A stretch of DNA of 64,000 bases from an uncultured Pseudomonadota bacterium (GCA_903868595.1 CAIPVV010000017.1:1-64000); one strand, 5' to 3'. Shown: positions 18,594 to 28,516, numbered from the stretch's first letter. Notes: generated by a model not told the origin, from the sequence alone. Made by a program: numbers and translations.

Positions 18594-18626
18594 ATGACCA
18601 GACGGTCCCGGCGGGTGCGCACGTGA
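18594..18626 (+). CDS. Possible 10-residue Arg-rich leader peptide
   Basis: ATG at 18594, with a strong Shine-Dalgarno (AAGGGAG, 5 nt upstream), opens a frame encoding MTRRSRRVRT. Its TGA (18624-18626) overlaps the GTG start of maleylacetate reductase (GTGA). The reductase GTG itself has no good SD, so this mini-ORF may deliver ribosomes to it by coupling. Half of its codons are Arg. A chance occurrence is possible; the reductase N-terminus (NPFTYTSAAARVVFG) is intact from its own GTG, so this is not a simple frameshift. Confidence 0.4.
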   Translation: MTRRSRRVRT

Positions 18627-19690
18627 ACCCGTTTACCTATACCAGCGCGGCGGCGCGAGTGGTTTTTGGCGCCGGCAGCCTGCAGCACCTGGAGCGGGAG
18701 ATCGACCTGCTGGGGGCAAGCCGCGCGCTGGTGCTGTGCACCCCCGAGCAGGTCGATATCGCCACGGGCATCGCGCAGCGCCTGGGCAGCCGGGCGGCCG
18801 GCCTGTTCTCCCAGGCCGTGATGCACGTGCCCGTAGAGACGGCCCGTGCCGCGCGGGAGCAGGCCCGGGCGCTGGGGGCCGACTGCGCGGTGGCCATTGG
18901 CGGGGGCTCCACCATCGGCCTGGGCAAGGCGATCGCGCTGGAGACGCCGGCCCGGGAATTCCCGATTCTGGCCATCCCGACCACCTACGCCGGCTCGGAG
19001 ATGACTTCCATCTACGGGCTGACCGAGGCCGGGGTGAAGAAGACCGGCAAGGATGTGCGGGTGCTGCCCCGGACCGTGATCTACGACGCCGATCTCACGC
19101 TGTCGCTGCCGGTGGGCCTCTCGGTGACCAGCGGGCTCAACGCGATCGCCCACGCGGCTGAGGGCCTCTACGCGCAGGACGGCAACCCCATCATGTCGCT
19201 GCTGGCGGAGGAGGGCATCCGCGCGCTGGCGGCAGCCCTGCCGCGTATTGTCCAGGAACCCCGGAACCTGGAGGCGCGCGCGCTGGCGCAGTACGGGGCC
19301 TGGCTGTGTGGGACGGTGCTGGGCAACGTCGGCATGGCGCTGCATCACAAGCTCTGCCACACGCTGGGCGGCAGCTTCAACCTGCCGCACGCCGAGACCC
19401 ACACGGTCGTCCTGCCGCATGCCCTGGCGTACAACGCCGCCGCGGCGCCGGAGGCGATGGCGGTCCTCTCGCGGGTCTTCGGTCGCAGCGATCCGGCGCG
19501 CGCGCTCTACGAGCTGGCCGCCCGCCTGGGTGCCCCGCCGAGCCTCGCCGCCTTGGGAATGCCGGAGTCCGGTATCGAGCGCGCCGCGGACCTGGCCACC
19601 CAGAACCCGTACTGGAACCCGCGCCCGCTGGAGCGCGAGGCGATCGCCGCGTTGCTGCGGCGGGCCTGGACCGGGCAGCCTCCCACATGA
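18623..19690 (+). CDS. Maleylacetate reductase
   Basis: Iron-ADH-fold NAD(P)H enzyme that reduces maleylacetate to 3-oxoadipate (355 residues, normal). It starts at GTG 18623 with NPFTYTSAAARVVFGAGS, the typical opening of the family. It has the nucleotide-binding AIGGGSTIGLGKAIA, PTTYAGSEMTSIYG, and the His-rich metal/active-site region (MALHHKLCHTLGGSFNLPHAETHTVVLPH). It is divergent from the VOC dioxygenase and followed by CoA-transferase subunits with an ATGA overlap. It is the central node of the cluster, since both ring-cleavage routes present here would deliver its substrate. Confidence 0.93.
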   Translation: MNPFTYTSAAARVVFGAGSLQHLEREIDLLGASRALVLCTPEQVDIATGIAQRLGSRAAGLFSQAVMHVPVETARAAREQARALGADCAVAIGGGSTIGLGKAIALETPAREFPILAIPTTYAGSEMTSIYGLTEAGVKKTGKDVRVLPRTVIYDADLTLSLPVGLSVTSGLNAIAHAAEGLYAQDGNPIMSLLAEEGIRALAAALPRIVQEPRNLEARALAQYGAWLCGTVLGNVGMALHHKLCHTLGGSFNLPHAETHTVVLPHALAYNAAAAPEAMAVLSRVFGRSDPARALYELAARLGAPPSLAALGMPESGIERAADLATQNPYWNPRPLEREAIAALLRRAWTGQPPT

Positions 19691-20547
19691 GCGACATCGT
19701 CACGCTGCGCGAGGCCATCGCGCACCTGGTCCGGGACGGCGACTGCGTTGCGATGGAGGGCTTCACGCACCTGATCCCCAGCGCCGCGGGCCACGAAGTC
19801 ATCCGCCAGGGCAAGAAGGACCTGTACCTGGTCCGTATGACGCCCGACCTGATCTACGACCAGCTGATCGGCATGGGCTGTGCGAGCCGGCTGCGCTTCT
19901 CCTGGGGCGGCAACCCGGGCGTGGGCTCCCTGCACCGCCTGCGCGATGCGGTGGAGCGCGGCTGGCCGCAGCCGTTGGCCCTGGAGGAGCACGGCCACGC
20001 AGACATGGCCAATGCCTATGTTGCCGGGGCCGCGAACCTGCCGTTCTCGGTGCTGCGTGGCTACCAGGGCTCGGACCTGCCGCGCTACAACCGCAACATC
20101 CGCTTCTTGCGCTGCCCGTTCACGGACGAGGAGCTGGCGGTCAGTCCCGCCATCCGCCCCGATGTCACGGTCATCCACGCGCAGAAGGCCGACCGGCGCG
20201 GCAACGTGCTGCTGTGGGGCATCCTGGGCGTGCAGAAGGAGGCCGCGATGGCCGCCAAGCGCGTCATCGTGACGGTGGAGCAGATCGTGGAGCGCCTGGA
20301 TGCGCCGCCCAACGCCTGCATCCTGCCGCGAGCCGTCGTGAGCGCGGTATGCCTGCAGCCCGGCGGTGCCTTCCCGTCCTACGCGCACGGCTACTACACC
20401 CGCGACAATCCTTTCTATATCGCCTGGGACGACATCGCGCGCGAGCGCGAGACGTTCCTGGCGTGGATGCGCCGGCACGTCCTGGAGACCCAGGACTTCG
20501 ATGAGTTCCGCCGCGTGCTGGGCGAGACCCAGCGAAAGGCCCCATGA
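19687..20547 (+). CDS. 3-oxoadipate CoA-transferase, subunit A
   Basis: 286 residues, CoA-transferase family I alpha subunit (PcaI/CatI-like). It has LREAIAHLVRDGDCVAMEGFTHLIPSAA at the start, the glycine-rich SWGGNPGVGSLHRLRDA and the family end region DNPFYIAWDDIARERETF. Its ATG overlaps the maleylacetate reductase TGA and its stop overlaps the subunit B ATG (both ATGA), so three proteins are made from one coupled unit. It transfers CoA from succinyl-CoA to 3-oxoadipate. Glutaconate or other oxoacid CoA-transferase activity is possible by sequence, but the neighbours argue for 3-oxoadipate. Confidence 0.9.
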   Translation: MSDIVTLREAIAHLVRDGDCVAMEGFTHLIPSAAGHEVIRQGKKDLYLVRMTPDLIYDQLIGMGCASRLRFSWGGNPGVGSLHRLRDAVERGWPQPLALEEHGHADMANAYVAGAANLPFSVLRGYQGSDLPRYNRNIRFLRCPFTDEELAVSPAIRPDVTVIHAQKADRRGNVLLWGILGVQKEAAMAAKRVIVTVEQIVERLDAPPNACILPRAVVSAVCLQPGGAFPSYAHGYYTRDNPFYIAWDDIARERETFLAWMRRHVLETQDFDEFRRVLGETQRKAP

Positions 20548-21323
20548 ACTACACCACCAATGAAATCATGACGGTCGCGGCCGCGCGGCGGCTGCCCGAT
20601 GGGGCGGTCTGTTTCGTGGGCATCGGGCTGCCGTCCACGGCGGCCAACCTTGCGCGGCTCACGCATGCGCCGGATGCACTGCTGATCTACGAATCAGGCC
20701 CGGTGGGCGCAAAGCCCGACGTGCTGCCGCTGTCCATCGGGGATGGGGAACTTGCGGACACGGCCGACATGGTGATCCCGACGCCGGAGATCTTCCGCTA
20801 CTGGCTGCAGGGGGGCCGCGTCGACGTGGGCTTTCTCGGTACCGCGCAGATCGACCGCTTCGCGAACCTCAATACCACCGTGATCGGACCCTACGACCAT
20901 CCCAAGGTACGCCTGCCGGGTGCGGGCGGTGCCCCGGAGATCGCCAGCAATGCGAAGGAGGTGCTGATCATCGTCAAGCAGTCGGCCCGCACCTTCGTGA
21001 AGACACTGGACTTCGTGACCTCCGCGGGCCACCTGGACGGCGGGGACGCACGCGAGCGCCTGAAGATCCCGGGCAAGGGGCCGGTCGCGGTGATCACCGA
21101 CCTGTGCATCCTGGAGCCGGACCCGGTCAGCAAGGAGCTCACCGTGGTGAGCCTGCATGCCGGCGTCAGCCCGGAGCAGGTGCGCGCCGCCACCGGCTGG
21201 CCGGTCCAGTTCGCCGCGAACCTCGTGGAGACCGCGGCGCCCACGGAGCGGGAGCTGAGCACGCTGCGCGCCCTGCAGCAGCGCACTGCGCTCGCCCACG
21301 GTACGGCGACGGCCAGCGAGTAG
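20544..21323 (+). CDS. 3-oxoadipate CoA-transferase, subunit B
   Basis: 259 residues, beta subunit carrying the catalytic Glu in the signature LLIYESGPVGAKP (about residues 48-60). Further family features are VCFVGIGLPSTAANLAR, GFLGTAQIDRFANLNTT and FVKTLDFVTSAGHL. It ends the plus-strand operon; a GC hairpin and the convergent thiolase follow within 22 nt. Together with subunit A it produces 3-oxoadipyl-CoA for the thiolase encoded on the opposite strand. Confidence 0.92.
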   Translation: MNYTTNEIMTVAAARRLPDGAVCFVGIGLPSTAANLARLTHAPDALLIYESGPVGAKPDVLPLSIGDGELADTADMVIPTPEIFRYWLQGGRVDVGFLGTAQIDRFANLNTTVIGPYDHPKVRLPGAGGAPEIASNAKEVLIIVKQSARTFVKTLDFVTSAGHLDGGDARERLKIPGKGPVAVITDLCILEPDPVSKELTVVSLHAGVSPEQVRAATGWPVQFAANLVETAAPTERELSTLRALQQRTALAHGTATASE

Positions 21324-21342
21324 GGCGCGCGGATCGCGCGCC
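21324..21342. terminator. Bidirectional GC hairpin between convergent operons
   Basis: GGCGCGCG (21324-21331) and CGCGCGCC (21335-21342) form a perfect 8-bp stem with a GAT loop. It sits exactly in the 22-nt gap between the CoA-transferase and thiolase stops. No T tract on either side. Confidence 0.5.
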
Positions 21343-21345
21343 GCG

Positions 21346-22551
<1,206 letters not shown>

Positions 22552-22567
22552 GGTGCGTTGGCCTTTG

Positions 22568-23722
22568 CTAGGCGTTGGAAGTGGGCCAGTGCTTGGCGGC
22601 CAGTGCCGCGCGGATCTGCTGGCTGTGCTCGCCCAGGGTTGGCGGTGCCAGCACGTCCAGCGCGCGCTCGCCGTCAAAGGTCACCGGCGAGCGCACCGTG
22701 CGGAAGCGCCCCATCTCCGGGTGCGTCGTCTGCGTGAGCAGCTGCAGGTGCTCGGCCTGCGGGGAGACCAGCGCCTCGCTCGCGTCATAGACCGGGGAGT
22801 GCGGCACGTCCTCGCGCTGCAGGCGCTCGCACCACTGGGCGCGCGGCAGGCGCTTGAAATGTTCGCCCAGCGCGGCGATCAGCAGCTCGTGGTTCTGGAT
22901 CCGCAGGTCGCGCGTGCAGAAGCGCTCCTCCTGCAGCAGCAGCGGGTTCTCGATGGCCGTGGCCAGGCCCTGCCAGAACTTCTCCGGCGAGGACATGTGC
23001 AGGGCGATCCACTTGCCGTCGGCACACTGGAGGACATAGGACTGCGAGACGCGCGGGCGGCTGTAGGGGCCCATCACTTCATCGGCCTGCAGGTAATGCG
23101 TGAAGGAGTCGAGGTTGAAGTGCGTCATCGCCTCCAGCATCGAGACTTCCACGGTGCGCCCGACGCCCGTGCGGCTGCGCTCCAGCAGCGCGCCCAGAAT
23201 GCCGTAGGCCGCGTAGGAGCCGGTCAGCGAATCGGCGATGGCCGGGCCCACGACGCGCGGGTTCTCCGGGTTCACCAGCAGGTGCAGAAAGCCGCTGGCC
23301 GCCTGCGCCACGGTGTCGTAGGCCGGGCTCTCGGCCAGCGGACCGGTCGGTCCGAAGCCGCTGATCGCACAGTACACCAGCCGCGGGTTCAGCGCGCGCA
23401 GGCGCGCGGCGCCGGCGCCGAGTTTCTCGGCAACGCCCGGACGGAAGTTCTGGATGTAGACATCCGCCTCCGCGATCAGCGTGTCGAAGACCTTGCGGTC
23501 TTCCGGGTTCTTGCCGTCCAGCGTGATGCTGCGCTTGTTGCGGTTGTAGGTCTGGAAATGCGGGCTGTAGAGGCCGCCCTTGAACGCCCGGAACGGATCT
23601 CCGCTCGGCGCTTCCACCTTGATGACATCGGCCCCCAGGTCCGCCAGCAGCATGCCGGCGGCTGGACCGGTGATGAACGTGCCCTGTTCGACGACCTTGA
23701 AGCCGGCCAGCACCTTGCTCAT
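22568..23722 (-). CDS. CaiB/BaiF family III CoA-transferase
   Basis: 384 residues. Family III CoA-transferase features are clear: [36 protein letters not shown] at the start, [26 protein letters not shown] and the region [19 protein letters not shown]. These enzymes move CoA between acids through an aspartyl-CoA anhydride. The ATG (23722) lies one base after the stop of the citryl-CoA-lyase-like gene (TGA-C-ATG) and has no good SD, so it is coupled to it. The pair suggests activation of a branched or tricarboxylic-like acid followed by C-C cleavage, a step not needed in the plain 3-oxoadipate route. Confidence 0.85.
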   Translation of the reverse strand: MSKVLAGFKVVEQGTFITGPAAGMLLADLGADVIKVEAPSGDPFRAFKGGLYSPHFQTYNRNKRSITLDGKNPEDRKVFDTLIAEADVYIQNFRPGVAEKLGAGAARLRALNPRLVYCAISGFGPTGPLAESPAYDTVAQAASGFLHLLVNPENPRVVGPAIADSLTGSYAAYGILGALLERSRTGVGRTVEVSMLEAMTHFNLDSFTHYLQADEVMGPYSRPRVSQSYVLQCADGKWIALHMSSPEKFWQGLATAIENPLLLQEERFCTRDLRIQNHELLIAALGEHFKRLPRAQWCERLQREDVPHSPVYDASEALVSPQAEHLQLLTQTTHPEMGRFRTVRSPVTFDGERALDVLAPPTLGEHSQQIRAALAAKHWPTSNA

Positions 23723-23723
23723 G

Positions 23724-24539
23724 TCAGCGGTCCGTCCCGGCCGTGCCGGCGTTGGGGGGCAGGGTGCCCAGGTATTGGAGTTCCCGGGTTGCCTGGTAGG
23801 AGAGTGCAAAGCCGATCGGCTGCTGCAGCTCCTCGTACAGGTGCGCGATGAGTCCCGCGGTGCGCGCCAGAATCGGCACGCCCTTCAACGCCTGCAGTGG
23901 GAATCCCGCGCCCAGCAGGACCGCCGGAATGGCGCCGGAGACGTTGAGCTTGAGGTCCTTGCCCAGGACCTCCTGCGTCAGCGTCTCCACTTCCCGCGCG
24001 ATGGCCAGGTAGCTCAGGTCCGTGCCGGCCTTCTCCGCGACCCGGAAGAGCGCCGCGACGCGCGGATCCCCGGCCTTGTGCTGCGGGTGGCCGTAGCCGG
24101 GGATCGGCTTGCCGGCGGCCTTCCACGCGCGCATCGCCGCCGCGGTGGCATCGCGCAGCGGGGCCCCGCCCTGCTGGCGCTCTTCGATCTCGCAGAACAG
24201 GCGCCCGGCCGTCTCGGCGGCGCCCAGGATCACCGAGCCGCAGCCCAGGATCCCGGCGGCCACGGCGCCCTGCATCGCATCCGGCGCCGCGGCGAAGGTC
24301 ATGCGGGCGGCCTGCACGCTGGGCACCAGGCCGTGCTCGGCAATGGCCACCAGCGTCGCATCCAGCACCGTGAGTTCGGCGGCCGTGGCGCGGCGCCCGG
24401 TCAGCAGGAGGAAGAAATGCTCGGTGAACGAGATGTTGCCAATCAGCTCACGGGCCAGGTCCTCTCCCCGGACGACGATCGTGTCTTCGTTCGAAGTACA
24501 GATCGAAGTGGTCGGTATCGTGTGCTTGCCGATCTTCAT
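23724..24539 (-). CDS. Citryl-CoA-lyase-like / truncated citrate-synthase-fold protein
   Basis: 271 residues, about two thirds the length of citrate synthase and matching the lyase module of ATP-citrate lyase. One active-site His is recognisable in PIPGYGHPQHKAGDPR. Two other citrate-synthase landmarks are altered: the GPLHGGAN-like His motif is replaced by LGCGSVILGAAETAG, and the catalytic Asp in the N-V-D motif is replaced by Ser (LKLNVSGAIPAVLL). I infer C-C lyase or ligase chemistry on a CoA ester, with a mechanism or substrate different from citrate. It is tightly paired with the CaiB gene downstream. PGAP-style annotation would call it citryl-CoA lyase. Confidence 0.75.
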   Translation of the reverse strand: MKIGKHTIPTTSICTSNEDTIVVRGEDLARELIGNISFTEHFFLLLTGRRATAAELTVLDATLVAIAEHGLVPSVQAARMTFAAAPDAMQGAVAAGILGCGSVILGAAETAGRLFCEIEERQQGGAPLRDATAAAMRAWKAAGKPIPGYGHPQHKAGDPRVAALFRVAEKAGTDLSYLAIAREVETLTQEVLGKDLKLNVSGAIPAVLLGAGFPLQALKGVPILARTAGLIAHLYEELQQPIGFALSYQATRELQYLGTLPPNAGTAGTDR

Positions 24540-24563
24540 GCGGGGGCCTCGCGCGTATCTGCG

Positions 24564-25442
24564 TTACTTGGGGGTCGGGGCGAGTCGGAAATCGTACTCG
24601 GCCGAGTGGTAGGGCGTCTTCATTTCACGGCCGTCGGCGGCGATGCCGGGCGGGTGGGCCTGGTAGGCCACGACCAGGCTGTCGCGCTTGCCGAAGACGG
24701 CATCCTCCTCCAGGTACGGGCTGTCCTTGACGAACAGGTGCGTGGTGACCGGCACATGGCCTGGCGCCGAGACCATCATGTGGATGTGGCCGGGGCGGTA
24801 GATGCTGCGGTTGGTGGCACGCAGCATCTCGCCCACCGGACCGTCGTCCGGGACCGGGTAGTAGGCCGGCCGGATCGACCAGAATCGATAGCGGCCCTGC
24901 TCGTCGGTGCGCACCTTGCCGCGCGCCTGCATCGAGGGTGTGGCGGAGAGCTGCACGTCGTAGAAGCCCTCGCCATCGCCACTCCAGATGTCCAGCAGCG
25001 CGCCGGCCAGCGGTTTGCCCGCCACGTCCGTGACCGTGCCCGAGTACAGCGCGGGTTCTCCGGCAACGCCTTGCGCGATGTCCGCGCCAAGTTCCACGTC
25101 GGGCGCGCCAGGCCAGTAGAACGGTCCCTCGACGGTGGCCTCGGTGGCGCCCTCGGTGTTCTTGCTGGCGCGGGCCTGCGCGAGGGAGACCACCATCATC
25201 GAGAGGCCCAGGGTGTCGGAGAGCAGGATGAATTCCGGCCGGCGTTCCGTGCTGATCTGGCCGGTCCGGCAGAGGAAGTTCAGGCCCTGCATCCACTCTT
25301 CGGGCGTCAGGTCCACTTCGCGGGCGAAGGCATGCACGTGCTTGACCAGGGTGGTCATCAGCTCGCGTAGCCGGGGAGTGGGTGCCTTGTCGAATGCCTT
25401 GAGGACGTCGCTGGTTAGCAAGGACTGGTTGTAGTCGGACAT
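24564..25442 (-). CDS. Intradiol ring-cleavage dioxygenase, hydroxyquinol 1,2-dioxygenase type
   Basis: 292 residues with an N-terminal helical dimerisation domain (residues 1-100) and a catalytic beta-sandwich. The Fe(III) ligands can be placed: Tyr in GEGFYDVQL, Tyr in RPAYYPVPDDGPVGEML, and His, His in RPGHIHMMVSA. The PVPDDGPVGEMLRA stretch is typical of hydroxyquinol rather than catechol enzymes. Expected reaction: 1,2,4-benzenetriol plus O2 to maleylacetate, the substrate of the reductase at 18623. ATG 25442 is supported by GGAG 8 nt upstream; an upstream in-frame ATG (25493) lacks it. It is the second ring-opening enzyme of the cluster, unrelated to the VOC enzyme. Confidence 0.88.
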   Translation of the reverse strand: MSDYNQSLLTSDVLKAFDKAPTPRLRELMTTLVKHVHAFAREVDLTPEEWMQGLNFLCRTGQISTERRPEFILLSDTLGLSMMVVSLAQARASKNTEGATEATVEGPFYWPGAPDVELGADIAQGVAGEPALYSGTVTDVAGKPLAGALLDIWSGDGEGFYDVQLSATPSMQARGKVRTDEQGRYRFWSIRPAYYPVPDDGPVGEMLRATNRSIYRPGHIHMMVSAPGHVPVTTHLFVKDSPYLEEDAVFGKRDSLVVAYQAHPPGIAADGREMKTPYHSAEYDFRLAPTPK

Positions 25443-25597
25443 CGCGTGTTCTCCGTGGAGGTGAGGCTGCCGCTTCCCGAGGGTCGCCTGCACAAGGGTG
25501 GGAGGGGTGCCTTGCAGCCCCTGGATTGTTCTTTGCTAAGGGTCCCCGCGCCGCCCCTAGTTTAGCAGCCACCGCCGGCCCCGGCGCGAGGGCCTCG

Positions 25598-25615
25598 GCC
25601 CCGCAGGCGCGGGGC
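25598..25615 (-). terminator. GC hairpin after MetE-like gene
   Basis: GCCCCGC (25598-25604) and GCGGGGC (25609-25615) with a 4-nt loop begin 12 nt past the MetE-like stop on the minus strand. Further on, TGCTAA/TTAGCA arms (about 25532-25568) form a second, wider inverted repeat before the dioxygenase gene. Either could end, attenuate or regulate transcription in the 184-nt gap. Confidence 0.35.
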
Positions 25616-25626
25616 TGGAGGGGGCT

Positions 25627-26658
25627 TCAGGACTTGGCGAACCGGGCGCGCATCAGCTTCGCGCCGGCCACCATGGCCTGCAGCTTGCCGACGGCGGTCT
25701 CGCGCGAGAGGTACTTCATGCCGCAGTCCGGGGCGATGATCAGGTTCTCCGCGGCCACGTACGGCAGCGCGCGCTCGATGCGCTGGGCGACCTGCTCGGG
25801 CGTCTCCACGTTCGGGTCTGCCAGGTCGATGACGCCCAGGATGATCTGCTTGCCCGGCAGCCCCTTCAGCACGCTGCAGTCCAGGTTCGACTGGGCGGTC
25901 TCCACCGAGACCTGCGAGCACGGGCAGTCCGCCAGTTCGGGGAGGAAGGAGTAGCCGGACGGGCGCGCGTGGATGATGGCTGCGTAGCCGAAGCAGATGT
26001 GCACTGCGGTGGTCCCGGTGACGCCCTGCAGCGCCCGGTTGAGCGCCGCCAGGCCAAAGGCCCGAGCTTCCTCGGGACGGGCCTGCATGTAGGGCTCGTC
26101 GATCTGCACCACGTTGGCGCCGGCCGCGAAGAGATCCTTGATTTCCGCGTTGAGGGCGTCGGCATAGTCCATCGCGGCCAGTTCGCGGCTGCCCCCGTAA
26201 AAGTCGATCTGCGCTTGCTGGGCCATCGTGAACGGGCCGGGAACCGTGATCTTGATGTCCCGGTCCGTGTGCTGGCGCAGGAACTTCAGATCCGCGACGC
26301 CGACCGCGTGGCGGCGGCGGATCGTGCCGACCACGCGCGGCACGGGGTTGGGGTGGCCGCTGCGGTCGAGCGCCGTTCCCGGGTTGTCCAGGTCCACGCC
26401 ATCCAGCGCCGTCGCGAAATGATTGGAATAGCTTTCGCGGCGGATCTCACCGTCCGTGATGACGTCGATCCCGGCCTCTTCCTGCAGATTGATGGCCACC
26501 AGCGTTGCATCTTCCTGCGCCTGCGCCAGCCACTGTTCCGGCACCCGCCAGAGCTCCCGCGCGCGCACCCGGGGCGGGAAGCGGCCGGCGAGGCGCTGAC
26601 GATCGATGAGCCATTCCGGCTGCGGGAAGCTGCCGACGAGCGTGGTGGGAAATAGCAT
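25627..26658 (-). CDS. MetE C-domain-like zinc methyl/alkyl transferase (second copy)
   Basis: 343 residues, single MetE-type barrel (COG0620). It starts MLFPTTLVGSFPQPEWLIDR; zinc ligands lie in VHICFGYA (H-x-C), SVETAQSNLD (Glu) and LIIAPDCGMKYL (Cys). It is clearly diverged from the copy at 15339: different spacing, and here the loop IQIDEPYMQARPEEARAF is canonical. Such short proteins recur in aromatic clusters. The methyl donor and acceptor are unknown, and no folate-binding N-terminal domain is present. Its position between the carboxylesterase and the hydroxyquinol-type dioxygenase suggests processing of a methylated or thiol-linked substrate before ring opening. Confidence 0.82.
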   Translation of the reverse strand: MLFPTTLVGSFPQPEWLIDRQRLAGRFPPRVRARELWRVPEQWLAQAQEDATLVAINLQEEAGIDVITDGEIRRESYSNHFATALDGVDLDNPGTALDRSGHPNPVPRVVGTIRRRHAVGVADLKFLRQHTDRDIKITVPGPFTMAQQAQIDFYGGSRELAAMDYADALNAEIKDLFAAGANVVQIDEPYMQARPEEARAFGLAALNRALQGVTGTTAVHICFGYAAIIHARPSGYSFLPELADCPCSQVSVETAQSNLDCSVLKGLPGKQIILGVIDLADPNVETPEQVAQRIERALPYVAAENLIIAPDCGMKYLSRETAVGKLQAMVAGAKLMRARFAKS

Positions 26659-26734
26659 GGAGGAGCCCCTTTGAAGTCTCGTGAGTGGACAGGGTCGATG
26701 GCAGGTTCAGTGCGATGCGGTGCCGAAGGTCAAC

Positions 26735-28360
26735 TCAGCCCAGCGCCGCAAGGACGGCGCGGCGCTCGGCGCCGGCCGGGTCCTCGGCGAGTCGGCAGAC
26801 GGTGTTGAACAGCATCACCTTGCGGCCGCTGGTGGAATACGCCGGCCAGTCCGGCAGTCCCTTGGCGGCCGGCACGCCGGTGCGCGCGAAGGTGCTCCAC
26901 GCCGTGCTCATGGTCGCAGCCAGGGCCTCGCCATCGGCGGGCGTGCCGACCAGGCCGGCCGCGCGGATCGTGTTGTCCATGACGAACGGCACCTCCATCA
27001 CGTGCATGGCGCGCATGTGTCCGCCCATGGCCTGGCTCTCCCAGTCGAAGCGATAGACGAACACCGGCGCGCGGCCGCGCGCGATCTTGCGTTCGGCCAG
27101 CACAATCGTGTTGGCACCCATCATCCGGTCGGTCGTGATGTAGAGCAGCAGGTCAAAGGGCGTCGCGCCAGGATTGGCCTGGCGGTACACGCCGATCAGG
27201 CTCTCCGCGTCGCCCTTGGGGAAGGCTGCCTTTATACGCTGGCGAAGGCCCGCCTCGTCCATGCCGCGGTCCTGGTCCGCGGGCGACATGAACGGCGGGA
27301 ACGTGGCCTCGGTGCGGTTGGTGCCGATCAGCAGCGGCACGTCGTCCGAAATGGCCGGTGCGTCGGGGTCGAAGGGATGGCGCGGAATCGAGGCGCTGTC
27401 GAGCACGGGTCCGAAGCTGCCACCGATGCCGGCGCTGCGTAGCTTGGGCTGCACCGAGAAATACGCGGCGAGCAGCTTGGCCGTGGGGACGGCCTGCAAC
27501 GCGCGCACCTGGCTCGCCTTCAGGCCCAGCTCGGCGGCGAGCAGGTCCGCGACGCGCGCGGCATCCTGCGGGGAACCCACGCGCAGGCTTGGACCGCTCT
27601 CGATGATGGCCCGATGGAACAGGCCCTTGGCCGAGGGCATGGCCAGCAGGGTGGAGACTTTCGCGCCGCCGCCGGATTCGCCAAAGATCGTCACGTTGTC
27701 CGGATCGCCGCCGAAGGCGGCGATGTTGGCATGGACCCATTCGAGGGCCTGCACGATGTCCAGCATGCCGGCATTGCCGGAACTGGCGAACTCCGGGCCG
27801 CCCGCCGCGGCGAGGTGCGTGAAGCCAAAGACGTTCAGGCGGTGGTTGACGCCCACGAAGACCACGTCCCCGCGCCGTGACAGGTTGCCGCCGTCGTACA
27901 GCGGTGCGGAGGCCGACCCCGAGGAGAAACCGCCGCCGTGCAGCCAGACCATGACGGGCCGCTTGCCCGCGACGGCCGGTGTCCACACGTTCACCACCAG
28001 GCAGTCCTCGCCTTCACCGACGCCGGGCGGGTCCTGCGGTAGCGCGGCGCGCATGACGACATTGCGATCGCCGCCCGCGGCGTTGCTCTGGGGGGAGCTG
28101 GACCCGAACAGCTGGGCCTGACGGATGCCCGTCCAGTGCGCGACGGGCTGGGGCGGCCGGAAGCGGTTGGCGCCCCCCGTGGGCGCGCCGTAGGGCAGGC
28201 CGCGAAACACCAGGGTGCCCTGCTCGAGCAGTCCGCGAACCTTCCCGTTGGCGGTTTCCACGACGGGGCCGGCGGCGACCTGGGCCAGCGCAGGACCTGC
28301 CAGGGGTACCAGGAGCCCGGTCGCCAGTAGATCCCGCCGCGTGATTGTCACTCCCGTCAT
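26735..28360 (-). CDS. Type-B carboxylesterase with Tat-like signal
   Basis: 541-residue carboxylesterase/lipase (COesterase family). It has the oxyanion strand PVMVWLHGGGFSSGSA, the nucleophile Ser in TIFGESGGGAKVS, and the His region MRAMHVMEVPFVMDN. The N-terminus TRRDLLATGLLVPLAGPALAQ contains a twin-Arg motif and an Ala-Gln cleavage site, so export by Tat is likely. It is the first gene of the minus-strand catabolic set and probably releases an aromatic acid or phenol from an ester in the periplasm. A candidate promoter (28488-28516) and a hairpin lie upstream. Confidence 0.9.
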   Translation of the reverse strand: MTGVTITRRDLLATGLLVPLAGPALAQVAAGPVVETANGKVRGLLEQGTLVFRGLPYGAPTGGANRFRPPQPVAHWTGIRQAQLFGSSSPQSNAAGGDRNVVMRAALPQDPPGVGEGEDCLVVNVWTPAVAGKRPVMVWLHGGGFSSGSASAPLYDGGNLSRRGDVVFVGVNHRLNVFGFTHLAAAGGPEFASSGNAGMLDIVQALEWVHANIAAFGGDPDNVTIFGESGGGAKVSTLLAMPSAKGLFHRAIIESGPSLRVGSPQDAARVADLLAAELGLKASQVRALQAVPTAKLLAAYFSVQPKLRSAGIGGSFGPVLDSASIPRHPFDPDAPAISDDVPLLIGTNRTEATFPPFMSPADQDRGMDEAGLRQRIKAAFPKGDAESLIGVYRQANPGATPFDLLLYITTDRMMGANTIVLAERKIARGRAPVFVYRFDWESQAMGGHMRAMHVMEVPFVMDNTIRAAGLVGTPADGEALAATMSTAWSTFARTGVPAAKGLPDWPAYSTSGRKVMLFNTVCRLAEDPAGAERRAVLAALG

Positions 28361-28442
28361 TGTGCCTGCCCCCGCCGTGGTGTCGTCGGAGCCGGCTCTG
28401 GGTGCCGGCCCGCTCGTTTCTTCGTGAACGTTGCCGCGTCAT

Positions 28443-28472
28443 GCCTACCCCGTCATCGACGGAGCGGTAGGC
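28443..28472. repeat. Imperfect 12-bp inverted repeat in esterase leader
   Basis: GCCTACC+CCGTC (28443-28454), a 3-nt loop, then GACGG (28458-28462), a 3-nt bulge, and GGTAGGC (28466-28472). It begins about 10 nt downstream of the predicted esterase transcription start, a position suited to an operator or an RNA hairpin in the leader. Confidence 0.5.
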
Positions 28473-28487
28473 GCAGTCTTGAATCGC

Positions 28488-28516
28488 AGTACAACCGTCC
28501 GAAAAACCAAAGTAAA
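28488..28516 (-). promoter_or_regulatory. Candidate promoter for the esterase-led operon
   Basis: On the minus strand: TTTACT (28511-28516, 4 of 6 for -35), 17-bp spacer, TGTACT (28488-28493, 4 of 6 for -10). It would give a leader of about 120 nt containing the hairpin at 28443-28472. Confidence 0.35.
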
